64,000 nucleotides of DNA from Metapseudomonas otitidis (GTDB lineage: Bacteria; Pseudomonadota; Gammaproteobacteria; Pseudomonadales; Pseudomonadaceae): positions 34,206-98,205 of the forward strand of contig NZ_FOJP01000023.1 in the NCBI RefSeq assembly GCF_900111835.1. Direction: 5' to 3'. This document shows, piece after piece, positions 63,971 to 64,000 of the stretch. Each line of letters opens with the position of its first letter. Position 1 is the stretch's first letter. Both the position numbers and the translations under genes were made by a program. The notes below the pieces were generated by a model. The model was not told the DNA's origin and did not search any database. It was given only the letters and a program-made list of their open reading frames with translations.

Positions 63971-64000
63971 ATGGTCAAGCCTCACGGGCAATTAGTATTG
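63971..64000 (-). rRNA. rrl: 23S ribosomal RNA, 3' end only
   Basis: The minus-strand sequence from the window edge, CAATACTAATTGCCCGTGAG then GCTTGACCAT, is the 3' terminus of Pseudomonas 23S rRNA. The rest of the gene lies beyond the right edge. The 120-base spacer to 5S (63851-63970) is the normal 23S-5S spacer and carries no tRNA. Confidence 0.85.

Noticed and set aside
63576..63991. Open frames opposite the 5S rRNA and spacer
   Set aside because: They translate rRNA-complement sequence and have no protein features.

Overview
The window is a high-GC stretch of a Pseudomonas chromosome. The order hpt, upp-uraA, hemH, phr, pagL, murI-moeB-prmC-prfA-hemA, TPR lipoprotein, lolB-ispE-tRNA-Gln-prs-rplY-pth-ychF, tRNA-Met, can, rimI, mksFEB, pqiAB and an rrn operon matches, from memory, the P. 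aeruginosa PAO1 backbone around PA4645-PA4690. The blocks inserted into that backbone differ from PAO1, so this is probably a different species of the genus (P. resinovorans/P. otitidis-like is a guess).

Layout. 1-6.1 kb: purine/pyrimidine salvage (hpt; upp-uraA behind a sigma54-like promoter), an MFS transporter, and hemH coupled to a TIGR01777 epimerase. 6.2-15.8 kb: a putative light/singlet-oxygen response block. It holds a renalase-like flavoprotein and a nine-gene operon (TudS-like DUF523-DUF1722, MerR of LitR/PplR type, photolyase, SnoaL-like, SDR, FAD enzyme, DUF1365, CFA/UfaM-like methyltransferase, DUF2878). Three copies of TGTACA-N12-TGTACA precede these two units. 15.9-28.4 kb: core genes for lipid A deacylation, peptidoglycan precursors, translation termination, tetrapyrrole entry, lipoprotein sorting, isoprenoids, PRPP and tRNA rescue. 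28.4-34.1 kb: a MerR/CMD pair, then a six-gene zinc-starvation cluster (Azt/Znu-type ABC transporter, HisI, gamma-carbonic anhydrase, dihydroorotase). A Zur-like palindrome lies on the -10 of the cluster promoter.

34.3-39.3 kb: an accessory island next to tRNA-Met. It contains two paralogous mini-regulators, each preceded by its own set of palindromic operators, an IS3 transposase remnant, a Fic/YhfG toxin-antitoxin pair, a three-gene prophage-like operon and several unknown genes. 39.4-48.1 kb: acyl-CoA dehydrogenase, hairpin repeats, an amino acid permease, a DMT exporter, beta-carbonic anhydrase, rimI and a short-form leuA.

48.2-54.2 kb: the least understood part of the window. Four tandem genes encode secreted, beta-rich proteins that all begin, right after the signal peptide, with the same LDD..LS...G motif. 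They are transcribed divergently from a gene for an unrelated orphan secreted protein. 54.3-64 kb: a conserved hypothetical gene, the MksFEB condensin, a split PqiA plus a six-MCE PqiB lipid-transport system, and the 3' end of an rrn operon (23S end, 5S, terminator).

All assignments come from reading the sequence and from family knowledge. No database search was run.
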